This document shows, piece after piece, positions 1-10,800 of a stretch of 64,000 bases of DNA. Position numbers and translations under genes: made by a program. Numbering within the stretch: position 1 is the stretch's first letter; every line of letters starts with the position of its first letter. This DNA comes from Adiantum capillus-veneris (taxonomy: Eukaryota > Streptophyta > Polypodiopsida > Polypodiales > Pteridaceae), in NCBI GenBank assembly GCA_014529385.2, contig CM043942.1, forward strand, positions 104,856,141 to 104,920,140, in the 5' to 3' direction. The notes under the pieces are model-generated. The model searched no databases. It had not been told where the DNA came from and was given only the letters and a program-made list of their open reading frames with translations.

Positions 1-400
1 TTTGGGGTCTTTAGGTGGGGCTGTCTTAGGACAAGCCGCTTTAATGTGACCCTTGACGTGACATTGATAACAACGACCTTCCTTAGCATAAATGAGTTGT
101 TCTTTTGCCGTTATGTATCCTCCTATAATTCCTTTTGCGGCTTTTTCATCCGGGGTTAGCTTAGGTTTAGCAGGTGTTTTAGCTTTACCCTTAGATTCAT
201 TTTGTGAGTTCTTTTCCGAAGGATTAGAGGAAGATTAGCTAGAAGAGTTACCATTCTTACCATTCTGAGGGGTTTGAGAGGTACTTTGAGAAGTCTTGTT
301 TTCCTTAGGCTTTCCCTTATTGTGCTTCATCTCTTGTGCGGGGGCAATCGCTACCGCCTTGTTGAGATCGATTGAATCGAGTACCTCGACATCATACTCC
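1..400 (-). pseudogene. Gypsy-type gag C-terminal fragment (family A) with zinc knuckle
   Basis: Read on the minus strand, this is a lysine-, serine- and asparagine-rich gag tail followed by a perfect CX2CX4HX4C knuckle at 31-72 (C-Y-Q-C...H...C). The knuckle would bind element RNA during particle assembly. One in-frame TAA at 235-237 interrupts the reading. The right edge at 400/401 is an abrupt join to an LTR of another family, so the gag N-terminus is missing; the other side runs off the window. The knuckle makes retroviral-type gag secure, but the element family is not resolved. Confidence 0.7.
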
Positions 401-755
401 GGGTGCCCAAAAGCCTGTACACGCATCCCAAGGCTCTCACGAGGCTCCCCCGATGTTCCCTTGCAGTTTAGGTGCGAAACCCTAAACCTGCAGAAAAACA
501 CAGCAGGCTGTAATTCGCTGTTTCGGATCGTTTTTAGCGGAGCGAACACGCCTACGCGTGTCCCAAGGGCTCCCGCATGCAATGGGACAGTTCCCCTGTG
601 AATTGGATGAGTTTTCACGCGAGAAAACTCTCCGAACTCGCAATCTTTCGCGATGGAACTGTGTGTGCCTGTGGGGGATTAGCAATTAGCTAATCCGGTT
701 CCTGTTCAGAAGGCTCTTGCCTTGGCAAACGCGCATAAACCCCCACATAGCTCTG
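401..755 (-). repeat. Truncated 3' LTR of element B
   Basis: About 355 bp align almost base for base with 3150-3495 inside the full LTR of element B. Homology starts abruptly at 401 (gggtgcccaa) and stops at 755. On the minus strand it follows directly from the protease reading frame of B, so it is the 3' LTR of the same element. It is cut at 401 by the family A gag fragment, so its R-U5 half is missing. Confidence 0.75.
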
Positions 756-2642
756 AATGTGCAGACGAAGCTTCCCCAAAATGGGAGTAACGGGCTCTGA
801 ATGACCTGGGCATGCCAAACCTGCTTCCCCTGTCATACCCATCTCCTCTGCATGAATGCCCAACTTTGATGCCAATTCTGGTGATATGAAATTTACACGG
901 GCTCCTGGATCAAAGAAAACCAGCACTGTCTGGTCTCTAACTTTGCCCCAAGCTCTGCACAGCTCTGTGGCATCTGTGTTTGGCTGGTCTCCAACCAAAT
1001 CTGGAACAAGTCCTGCACTTGGCTTTGGCTTCTTCCCTTTATGGTCTGACTTGTCATCCTTATCCTGTGACTTCTTCTGTGGGCATTCATTTGCAAAATG
1101 TCCTTCGTGTTCACAAATGTAGCATTTCTTGGCCTCCCTAAGAGCTTTCCTTTCTTCAAAGGTTTTGCCAGAAAAATGCCTTTTTTGTCCTTGTCCTCAT
1201 CCCGAAGAAGACTTAGACTGCTTCTTGGACGTATCACCTTCTTCAGTGGAGGGCTTCTTTGTGGGAGGCTCAGAAGGCTTTGCTGCAACATTGCCCTTGG
1301 CTGAAAACTGTTTGCCCTGGGACCCTTTCTTGTGGCTATTAAATCCATCGGAATTTCCTTTCGACAGATTGCTGGCCACTCTTGCATTCTCTATCAACTG
1401 AAACATATTCATGACAGTAGTCTTTGTGCAGTAGTCCCTGATTTTCTTGGGCAATCCGCAACAGTACTTCTCAATCTGTTCTGACAATGGCACAAACCTG
1501 TAAGAGGTGACTGGCAACAGCGCGGCCCAAAACTTTTTATTGTACTCTTCCAAGTTCGCACACTGTTTAGCATTCAACTCGTGCCATTCTGTCATCACAT
1601 CCACTTCAAAAGTGTTCGTCAACCATGCAGGCACAAAAAGCTGTTTGAATTGGACCCACGTTGTTGGGGCTTGACCCTGGTTCAACAATGCGGTCCACCA
1701 TTGAAGCGCATTCCCTTTCAAGAGAGTGGCAGCCTTGCGTATCTTTGAAGATTCCGTGAAGTTTCCTCCAGCATAAGCTGCATCGAACTGCTGTATGAAG
1801 GTCAAAGCCTTCAATTGATCCTCAGTTCCTCTGAAAGTTTCAAACTTCACTCCCTGCCCACCTTCCTTGTAATCCTTACGCTGACTCAAAGGAGCCACAT
1901 TATCATAAACAGGTGCCTGTAACAGTGGTGCTCCATGATTGTTCATTCCAGCACTCGCATCAACTGTTTTACCTGTCATATCTGCATTTTGTACGTATGG
2001 CTGCGAAAAACCAGCCATACCAAATTGTGTTCCAGGCACTCGAAACTGGCCGTAGGCACCCTGAAAACCTGGTTGGACACCCATGTTCGCATACATAGGG
2101 TTACCCATGCCTGTTTGCATTGTCCCGAACACATTCCCTGGCATATAACCTGTGGAAGGTCCAGCCATAGCTTGAAACACTGAACCACCTCCAAAATAAC
2201 CAGGATAAGTATTAGGTAATGGAAGTGTCTGACGCATAGCGTGTTCATTACTCCCTTGACCATTCACAAACGGTTCCTATCCAGCTAAAGCAAGTTGCTT
2301 TGGATCATTGGACACCGCTAGTTGCTCAACCACATGGGCTTTCCCTCGAGCATCATGAGTCCTCTGCGCATTGGAAATCTCCTTTTCTTGCAACGGCTCA
2401 GTCGTGCCCTGTGTAGGAGGCTGAAAACCCTGTGTCGGAGCCTGTAAGAAATACTGCATCCTTGGGTTGTTAGCCAACTGCTGAAACATGTCCATGCAGC
2501 AACGCAGTTGAGTTCTAAACAACCTGTCCTCTTCTTGAAGAGTTGAAGGAACTTTCTCCGTGCCATGTGAGGAAGATCCCTCTTCAGGTACTTGATCTCT
2601 CTTCTCTGCCATAACGACAAGCTTTGTGTTGCTTTCACCCAC
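756..2642 (-). pseudogene. Gag-protease of gypsy element B (pol deleted)
   Basis: One minus-strand frame starts at the ATG at 2642 and runs to the LTR join near 755, broken only by a TAG near 2277 and a TGA near 1197. In order it has a Gln-rich N-terminus, a Gly/Met/Gln-rich linker, a Retrotrans_gag core (YKEGGQGVKFETF to WALLPVTSYRFVPL, about 1860-1440), a CCHC knuckle at 1083-1124 (CYICEHEGHFANEC) and an aspartic protease site FFDPGAR near 900-915. The protease reads as far as HIQSYV and then runs straight into LTR sequence. RT, RNase H and integrase are therefore deleted, not just mutated. Gag would package RNA and the protease would mature it, but this copy cannot move on its own. Confidence 0.85.
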
Positions 2643-2680
2643 AACAATCCACGCTGCACTCTTTGAAGAAAAAGTGACTA

Positions 2681-2697
2681 TCCCGTCGATGGAACCA
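2681..2697 (-). promoter_or_regulatory. Primer-binding site of element B
   Basis: On the minus strand, directly after the LTR, TGGTTCCATCGACGGGA begins with the TGG that pairs with the CCA end of a tRNA. It aligns with the tRNA-Glu-like site of K (46769-46785) at 13 of 17 positions, so it looks like a diverged site or one for another tRNA. Confidence 0.55.
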
Positions 2698-4090
2698 TAT
2701 AACCGGCCTGTACAACGAAGAGGGCGGTACTATTTCAATTACCTGTTAACTTTATACAGAGCACTGAGAAGGGAAGAGAACACTGTTGCGTCCAGCAACT
2801 AGAATGTCACTGCGCACACGAGACCGACACCCTGTGTGCAGCGACTAGAATGTCACTGCGCACACGAGACCGACACCCTGTAGGCCCCAAAGACTGGCGT
2901 CCCTTTCGGTATTTCTTTATTCAAATTAAGGTAGACGATCTGACCACTTCGCACAGGCTTTCACAAAGCTGTCCAAACTTGGCGAGGGCTGAAAACGCAA
3001 GTTTTCGACCTGATTTTGGCAGCATAACGACGCAAAAACCCCTGTAGGTCAGAAGCACCTGTCTAGAACGGATTCCCTCGCTATTTGGAAGCTTTCTGGT
3101 GAGCTGTCACAGAAATTCAGCGGGCTGTAATTCCCTGTTTTTCACTGCCGGGTGCCCAAAAGCTTGTACACGCATCCCAAGGCTCTCACGAGGCTCCCCC
3201 GGTGTTCCCTTGCACTTTAGGTGCGAAACCCTAAACCTGCAGAAAAACACAGGAGGCTGTAATTCGCTGTTTCGGATCGTTTTTAGCGGAGCGAACACGC
3301 CTACGCGTGTCCCAAGGGCTCCCGCACGCAATGGGACAGTTCCCCTGTGAGTTGGACGAGTTTTCACGCGAGAAAACTCTCCGAACTCGCAATCTTTCGC
3401 GATGGAACTGTGCGTACCTGTGGGGGACTAGCAATTAGCTAATCCGGTTCCTGTTCAGAAGGCTCTTGCCCTGGAAAACGCGCATAAACCCCCAGAACTG
3501 TACATGTTCAACTGAGTAGCCCAACTAGTGGGGCATTACCATATGTGCCAAAGGGGAGAGAGAGATGCACGAGAGCAAATCATCGCGCTACATGAGACAG
3601 AGGAGAAGGCAAGCTTTCCATTAAAGATGTAGACCTGCACCCACCCACTACTCACACACACACACTGTAGGTCACTTATGATCAAAAATCAGCCTCCTCC
3701 CTCAAATTGGACGCCCCCTCTTCAGCTGGAAGTAGCAAACTCCCCAGAAGCCGCCATGTGTCCAGTTTGCCCCTTTTGAGTTAATTTTCTAGTTCTCACT
3801 GACTTATAAAGTTATAAGTGACTTTCCGAGTGGCCGAGACTTCATTTGGCGCACACAGGCTTCCATACTCATCAGAATTCAGTGCTAATTGGCCCGACGA
3901 GTCCCAGACTGACCGACCCAGACTCCCGCTGTGAGAAACCTATTCGGTCGTAGCCGTTTCACACTGGCCATGCAATGTCCACTTGCACCTTTTCAAGGGT
4001 TCCGGGGAAAACAAGTAAAAATAAAAATAAATAAAAATATCTAGTACTTATTTACGGAAGGCAACAGGAAAAATACACCTCCTGGTGACA
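2698..4090 (-). repeat. 5' LTR of element B (about 1.39 kb)
   Basis: This is the minus-strand LTR between the B primer site and 4090, where the + strand reads tggtgaca (TGTCACCA on the element strand). The right end was set by alignment with the K LTR, which ends in gtgaca at 47606. The R/poly(A) module shared by many LTRs here lies at 2883-2913 (complement of ATACCGAAAGGG...GGGGCC). It contains a 46-bp tandem duplication (about 2796-2887) just outside R. The distal part (3930-4060) still resembles K at 47450-47560. Confidence 0.7.
2796..2887. repeat. 46-bp tandem duplication in the B LTR
   Basis: The block around agaatgtcactgcgcacacg occurs at 2801 and again at 2847. The two copies are nearly identical and lead into the shared R module. 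Related LTRs (N, K) have one copy. Confidence 0.85.
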
Positions 4091-4179
4091 CTTGATATAC
4101 TCGTTCAATCCATAAAGGAATGCCTCCTTGTGCTGAGCATCCGATTGCGTAATTGAGTGTGGAGCTGCAAAACATGATT

Positions 4180-5040
4180 AGAGAAAGACATAACGGGCAT
4201 ACCATTTTGCTTGAGACCGCGCCAATCGTCCTTCAACCGTGCGAGGTACTAGGGTGGCATAAACCATGTCTTGACCTTGTCTTGGAAGTCGGCACAATTG
4301 AAAGAAAGGGGCATGCCTTCCTCGGCTTCCTCTAGGTGCACGGTCAAGTGTGCCTCTTGCCATGCGTGGTACCAATTAATGGCATCACCAGCAAGGTACA
4401 TAGCTGCCTTCAAAACCTTGCTATTTCCTGTCTTCTTAGTTGTCGCAAAGTAAGCATTAAATTGATGCAACTAAGAATGAATAATAGTAGCATCCATCTT
4501 ACCGTCATACTTACTAAACGTCAGCTTCTCTGTGACGAGGTTCTTGGAGTCCGAATCTCTGCTTGTGCTACTTGATGAACTACCAACTTCTTTGACCGGT
4601 TCAGACTTCGAGGTGAGTACCTGTAGGACCAACTCTTGCATGTGTTGGTCTCTTTGCGCCTCGCGCTCTAACTCCAAGGCCGCTCGTCTTTCTTCGGCCA
4701 TCAAGCGCGCCTGCTCACGCTCACGCTCCAAGGCTACTTTTCTCTCTTCGGCCGCCAAGCGCGCTTCCTCACGCTCTCGCTTCAAGGCTAACCGTCTTTC
4801 TTCAGCCGCTAAGCGCGCTTGCTCGCGCTCGTGATCAAGGGTGGCGCGTTGCGCCTCTTTTTGTAGCATCATGTCCATCATCGACTTGACCAAAGTCTCC
4901 ATCGGATTTGGTGCAAACCGTGGCGTAGATGGGGGAAGGGGAGGGTCGGAAAAACCTCTTGGCGGGGAAAATTCTTCTTCACCACCTTCATGCTCATCAC
5001 CTTCATGCAAAGTATCCATTCCGCTTCGGGTGATGACCAT
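4180..5040 (-). pseudogene. Gag of element C with coiled-coil repeats
   Basis: The frame starts at the ATG at 5040 (MVITRSGMDTL) and runs to about 4249, with one in-frame TAG near 4471; weaker homology follows to about 4180 in another frame. An acidic N-terminus is followed by roughly three tandem copies of a 22-residue unit of the type EREQARLAAEERRLAL, which should form a long coiled coil. A Retrotrans_gag core follows (LTFSKYDGKMDA, MYLAGDAINWYHAW). No knuckle, protease or pol follows before LTR B begins at 4090, so the element is gag-only and truncated at its 3' end. The coiled coil suggests gag self-association (inference). Confidence 0.75.
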
Positions 5041-5482
5041 ACACTGAGATCTTGGGTTTGTAAGTTTACGAGGAACTTGGGGTCTTGAGTTTCTTGGGTT
5101 CTTGGGTTCTCGAGTCCTTGAGTTCTTGAGGTTCTTGAGGTTCTTTCTTTAGCTTGCAATCTGTGTTAGAGAAGGATCTTCTCTTTACCCGAGCTCTTCT
5201 CTTTCCTGCGGGCATACCCCTTGGCGGCCTTGCGCTCACACCAAGGTTGCTTTTTCCCACCTCACGTCGATTGGCCGGCCGCTAAGTGCACGGTCCGCTC
5301 TCAATGAGTGAAAAGAGAAACAAGGGGACACTGGACAAGCCCTTCTTTCTTGGGATTCCTGTCACTCTTCAAAAACACGATTAGGAATCGACACGCCCAA
5401 GTGGACTTGGGTTACGTGTGACCGCAACAAGCAAAAAAAATAAATGTGGTTCTTTCCTTGAGTGATACAGAACATTGCCAAA

Positions 5483-5494
5483 GCTCTGATACCA
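5483..5494 (-). promoter_or_regulatory. Primer-binding site of element C (initiator tRNA-Met type)
   Basis: gctctgatacca on the + strand is TGGTATCAGAGC on the minus strand, the standard plant LTR-element primer site. It lies two bases from the LTR start at 5496 and upstream of the C gag ATG at 5040. Confidence 0.9.
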
Positions 5495-5495
5495 A

Positions 5496-5659
5496 TGTAA
5501 GGTGCAACGGAAGTGAATGTTGAACTTTGGTCAAGATGAGTTCTCCGAACTGTGCTCAAGGGTTCCTTTTACTTACGGAAGGGAGAGCCTTCCGTTCCTT
5601 TAGTGAGAGATGTGCAAGTGATCACAAGCTTGTCCACATGCACATAGGGTTAGATGTGC

Positions 5660-5735
<76 letters not shown>

Positions 5736-5942
5736 TGTATAGTGAATGCCTAGTGACTTGGTCTCTGTAAATACCATGGAGTCCCAAGACCCTGCTCCAA
5801 AGGTTACTTGCCGGTCTCTGCATGAAAGAAGTGAGAAATTCTGTCGGGAAATCGACAGCAATTCGGGTGTTCGAGAACCTGAATAAGAAAACCGACCAGT
5901 TTTCGATACGTTGTAGCATTTGCTACATGTGAGGGGTCATAC
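5496..5942 (-). repeat. 5' LTR of element C, containing (GA)n
   Basis: The LTR edge TGTAAGGTGCAACGG directly follows the PBS. The first 110 bp match the solo LTR at 13475 closely, and both carry a long (GA)n tract; here it is 5663-5730. The motif CACATAGGGTTAGATGTGC near 5641-5659 matches the far edge of the solo LTR (14710-14726), so this copy may be internally rearranged. Its right limit is set only by the start of LTR N at 5943. Confidence 0.6.
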
Positions 5943-6590
5943 TGAAACTGGCCCGTAGACTCACTTGAGGGCAGTAGACTTTAGCATGCACCCGATCTTT
6001 ACACCGATAAACCCTAAAAGAGTGCTTGCAAGCAGACGACGACACCCTGTAGGTCCCAAAGACTGGCGTCCCTTTCGCTTTTTCTGTATTTTTATTGCAA
6101 ATAGACGATCCGAACGCTTTCACCTAATTCTATCCAAACCTGTCCATGGCTGTAATTGCAGGTTTTTGACCCAACTTCACCAGCATAACGGCGCAAAACT
6201 CGTGTAGGTCAAAAATACACGTCAAGGACACTTTCCCTTGCTTTTTGAAGCTTTCCGGTGAGCTGCAGGTCAATTTCAACGTGCTGTAATTCTCTGTTTT
6301 GTCACTGTCGGGTGCCCAAAACCTTGTACATGCATCCCAAGGCTCCCCTTGTGATTTTTTGCAGTTTAGGTGCGAAACCCTAAACCTGCAAAAAAATCAT
6401 AGCAGGCTGTAATTTTCTGTTTTGGATTGTTTTGAGCTGAGCGAACACGCCTGCAGTGTCTCAAGTGCTCCCGCACGCAACGGGATAGTTTCTCTTTGAA
6501 TCAGACGAGTTTTCACACGAGAAAAATCTCCATTTTCTCAATCCTTCGCGATGGAATTGTGTACCTATGGGGATTAACATAACCCGCTGG
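5943..6590 (-). repeat. Diverged K/B-type LTR fragment (N)
   Basis: It starts TGAAACTGGCCCG, like K (TGAAACCGGCCCG), carries the shared R module at 6053-6082, and aligns with B from about 2850 to 3460, including the gggtgcccaaa and gaaaccctaaacctgca blocks. Similarity is lost near 6587. No internal domain is attached, so it is a truncated or solo LTR and the most diverged of the group. Confidence 0.65.
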
Positions 6591-7869
6591 AGGCCAGCGA
6601 GGTGGTTTCGCGAGGAGAGAAGGGGGGGGGGGGGGGGGGGCGGGTTGCGAAGCGTGAGCAGCAGAGAGATCTCCATCAGCGTCTCGCGAAGGCCTACAAT
6701 AGAGAAAAATAGAAATTTCACAACAAAAACCTTTAAATATATAAACTATTACTCTATATAGTTGAATGAAGGGACCTACATTTATCAAATTTTAATCAAG
6801 TGACCTATTGACCATGTATACGTGCTTCAAATACAATATCTTTGACAAACTCCAAAGTTGCTCTTTGCCAAGACTACAAGCACTCAGAAGCAATGAAGGG
6901 CTTTGCACTCTCTATAGCAGAGACTCTCTGGTTGCAGTCCAATATGTTGTAGACTCACATTAAAGCCAAAACAAAGAAAAAGTAACCCTCGCGTAGACTA
7001 AGTGCCCACAGGTGGCTTGTTGTTGCCCTTTAAAATAAAATAAAATGTGTACGTATGGATCCTATCTGTATGGTTCGGATCCATACCGTATAGACGTACC
7101 CTACGGATGGGCTTTGTACTTACGTATACTACCTCTTTTCTGCTGAAAAACGTAGGACTTGGCCAGCTTGTGATCCGCTTTTCGACTCTCTCTCTTCCCC
7201 CTCCCCCCCGGTCTTGTGATAGTAACGTAGAGCTTGTCCCTAAGACTTGTATGCTCTAGGGAGTAAGAGAAGCAGGTTTTGTAACAAGATTATCTGGCAA
7301 GGGGAGAGAAAAGGGGATCCCAAGCTCCTGTAAATAAAAAACAACAAATTAGCTAACAAAGGGTTTAAAGCAATCTAAGCATAATTGCCAGTTTTGACTG
7401 ATTTACTTTTATAAATGTCTCATAAGAAATGTTGCCGCGGATTTTATTGACAAGGGAATTGTTTACTTTTATAAATGTTTCATAACAGATGTAGCCGCTA
7501 TACGTGTATTTTTGACCTTATGAAGGCATATATATGCATATGCTTAAGAAGTACTGTTTGAAGCTATTGAAAGTTGTCCAAGGAAGAGTGTCTTTTGCAA
7601 GGAAATTATCTTGTTAAAATGACCTCAAGCTTGTCCTTCAAGGGGAAAGTTTGTGTATTGCAACCCTTGACTATTTTAAAGGTTCTCAGAAGAGGTTAAC
7701 CTTTTGTATAACTCATTTTTAATTGATCACATAGTACACTGGGAATGCTGAAGTGTGAACCTAATCTGGATTATAATAGTTATCTTAATGTCCCACCTTT
7801 AAGTATTAGAGCATGACTGCAATTGCTTCTGTTTTTTACTCTTTAAGTTTGCTGGCTTATGCTTATTAG
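6591..7869. other. Unassigned sequence, probably intron upstream of the TOM1-like exons
   Basis: No convincing coding exon is visible. There is a run of 19 G at 6622-6640, a diverged 60-bp direct repeat (tttacttttataaatgt at about 7405 and 7464) and generally AT-rich plant-like non-coding sequence up to the splice acceptor at 7868-7869. The N-terminal exons of the TOM1-like gene were looked for here and not found. Confidence 0.5.
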
Positions 7870-10800
7870 ATTCAACTTATACGGATAGAATTTCGGGTAC
7901 CAGAATATGGCTGGACCACTCAGAAAGTTTTTCATCTTATGAACTTCATAGTGAATGCCGGTATGATATTTAACCTTTCATATTTCAAAATTCTGGCTGG
8001 TATTTCCATGCTCCTTGCCGTATTCAAAGGTTATAATTATGTTTATCTTTTGGTTTTCTGTGCAGCCAGGGCCCTGGTTTTTGGCTTCTACAAAAGTGTC
8101 TTCTCGTTGAATATCCAGGTAATGATCTTATTTTCAGTGAATCAGCGTTGATTTTGTCTCTCTAAATGGGGATTTATTGTACAGATTTTGAGAGTCATTC
8201 TTTTGGAGGTTCCGGGACTTCTTTTTTTTTCAACATACACATTGCTTGTGCTATTTTGGGCAGAAATTTACTACCAGGTTCAGTCGAAACACTCTACTTA
8301 ATTGCAATTATCTTTTTTGTTACTTTGACCATCATGAGAAGAACTTATTGCGAATATTTGATTGATTTATTAGGCAAGAAGCATGCCAACCAATAGGCTT
8401 CGTCCTGCATTTCTCTTGATAAACGGTCTAGTTTATTTTATACAGGTAAAAATTCACTACATTGTTAATGCCTAGCTTTATTACGTCTTTTGTACTAAAC
8501 CCTTGTTTGAATCTTCAGATAGTGATCTGGGTACTCGAATGGTTGAGTTACAATGCAGTAACTCGAATTGTAGCAAGGCTTTTTTTTGCTGGTAAACAGT
8601 TTATATTTTCTTTCGATTTTGAAAAAGTTATTTTTGAATTAGGGTCAATTCTTGAAAGTGAGTCTACTACAGCTGCTTCAAATATTTTTCAGTCAATGAC
8701 ATGTGAAATAAAATTAAAAGGAGTCTCCAGAATTAGAATTGTGGAGATGGTTGCACATCATAGCAAAAACAAAGGGTTTTTGAGAAAAGGGTCAAAGTCC
8801 TTTTTTTATTTGTGGGAAGGGGGAGGGGGAGGGGGGCACATGGGTAAAAGGCTTAGAGAAGACTATTGCAACTTTATTACGTGCTCTCCAAGTAGCCAAC
8901 TTGGCGCTTGAAAGAAAAGAAGCTAAGGACCTTGGCCATTTCCCTTCGAAGGAACCCATGTAGAAAGCTGCATGGAGACTATGCCCACGTGCGTAGCTGA
9001 TTGCCTGCACGCGTGGGGCTGCCACCTACTTGCCTGACAGCCCCCGCACACGCGCTTCTGACGCTCAACTGCTTCCCACAAGTGTTGTGCAGATAGTGCT
9101 CATAGCTGGTCTCCTCCCTTATGCTACTGCATGTGTACGTGGTGTTGCCAAGAGCTGTTGTGGGCACCGTGAAAGGAGAATTGAACTATGGAGGATCCCG
9201 CAATATAGCATTCATGGTTGTGTGAGCACCATGGAAATAGAGATAAAATGTACTCAATACAATGAAACGAAACTTGCTTGATTCGTTGTAATAAAAGCGG
9301 AGAGAGAATGCAAGTTTAGTATTATGGCCTTATATGTAAGCTTAAGTTGAAAGGTGGTAATACATGCAAGTAGTGATATGCACCACATGTGGTAAAGGGA
9401 AAGTAGCATGTGAGCTACAATAAATAGCATTTGGCCATATGCACAGAGGGTTAGATGTGCACATGACAAGTAGCGAGGACGGGAAGCATCGGAAGCAGAG
9501 AAAGACTCGTAAGAGCAAGAAGAACAAGAACAACAGGGAAAAACGACTCAAGAAGAGCAAATCCCGTAAAGGATCTTGGAACAGAAAGCATTCTAACAGT
9601 TCTGACGAGGATACGTCGGACAGTTCTGAAATGCACGAGTCAATGTTTGGAACGAGGCCGAGATTGCAGATTGAATCAGTTTGACTATCTTGAACAGAAG
9701 GAGAGGAAGACAAAGGACTTTAAAGAGGGTTGGCAAGCATTTAAATTTTGACACTCTTTTGGGATATAAAGGCACCCATAGAGCTCTTGCTTTCATACAA
9801 CAGTTTAAAATTGTTTTGACGCTTTTTCGAACACTCTAAAGTACGACGAGCATCTTCCTATTTGAAAGGCAATGCCTAGACTTGGTGGTCGACCTTGCTT
9901 TTGCGAAAGGAAGCACCCACGTCATGTATAAATTCAAACGTGTTTCCACCTCCGCATGCGCATCGAAGAGTATGAAGAGGATGTTATCAGAGCATGGAAT
10001 CATTTTTGGATGACCAAAGAAGACACCCTAGACGATTATTGCCAGATACTTTTCTACCAGCTTCGTCCTTCAAGAAAATTAGATTTAAGCAACAAGTTGA
10101 GCGGTTTTGTTGCGGTTTGCCAAGGGAGATCCGACGATAGTGTTTGCAAAAAAAGGCGGAATGGCGATACTGTTTGCAAAAGAAGATGAACTCCATTGAA
10201 CGACTAATGGGTCACGCCAAGCAAGGATTTGGTATGCACAGTGGTATACTGATGTACCCAATGGACAAGCTAGTGTCTGCTCAACGGGGGCCAAACCAAC
10301 CCAATGGTAACAAGAAGGGGACGCAACAAAAGAAAAAACCAACCGGTCCTAGACTGTAAGCCAAGCAGCGAGCTAAATACTATAAAGAGGGCAAATGTTA
10401 TGGATGCGGGGAGCAGGGGAACGTTCTTGCCAAGCGCCCTAACAAAGCGTCAATGATCAGGTTGAGGGCAAGCCTTCTAAAGTGGCAGAGGAGCGAGCAA
10501 AGAAAGGTAAAACAAAGGTAGGACTAGTTCCGAACTTTGTGGGGATCGACCCAAAATAGATTTACGGAAGTATGGAGCTCTGTAGAGCGTGGGGCAAAGT
10601 ACGAGATCAACAAGTCCTTATCTTTTTTGACGGTGAAGGAGCCAAGACCAATTTCATTTCGACTAAATTGGCGGCTCGACTTTGAATCATGCCAGAGGAA
10701 ATGGGACCGCCAATGCATGCAGTTCTAGCGGCACTTGGACAGGATATTGCTATTACACTTGTCATAGGCAAACTTCGGTTGCATTGTTAGGGGTATGTAG

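Noticed and set aside
5527-5919. Short frames with Arg-Glu or Ser-Leu repeats (also at 13547-13822 and 20630-20935)
   Set aside because: They come from (GA)n/(CT)n microsatellites in LTRs or at LINE junctions.
7190-7260. Candidate N-terminal exon of the TOM1-like gene
   Set aside because: No in-phase acceptor/donor pair and no resemblance to the expected membrane segment.
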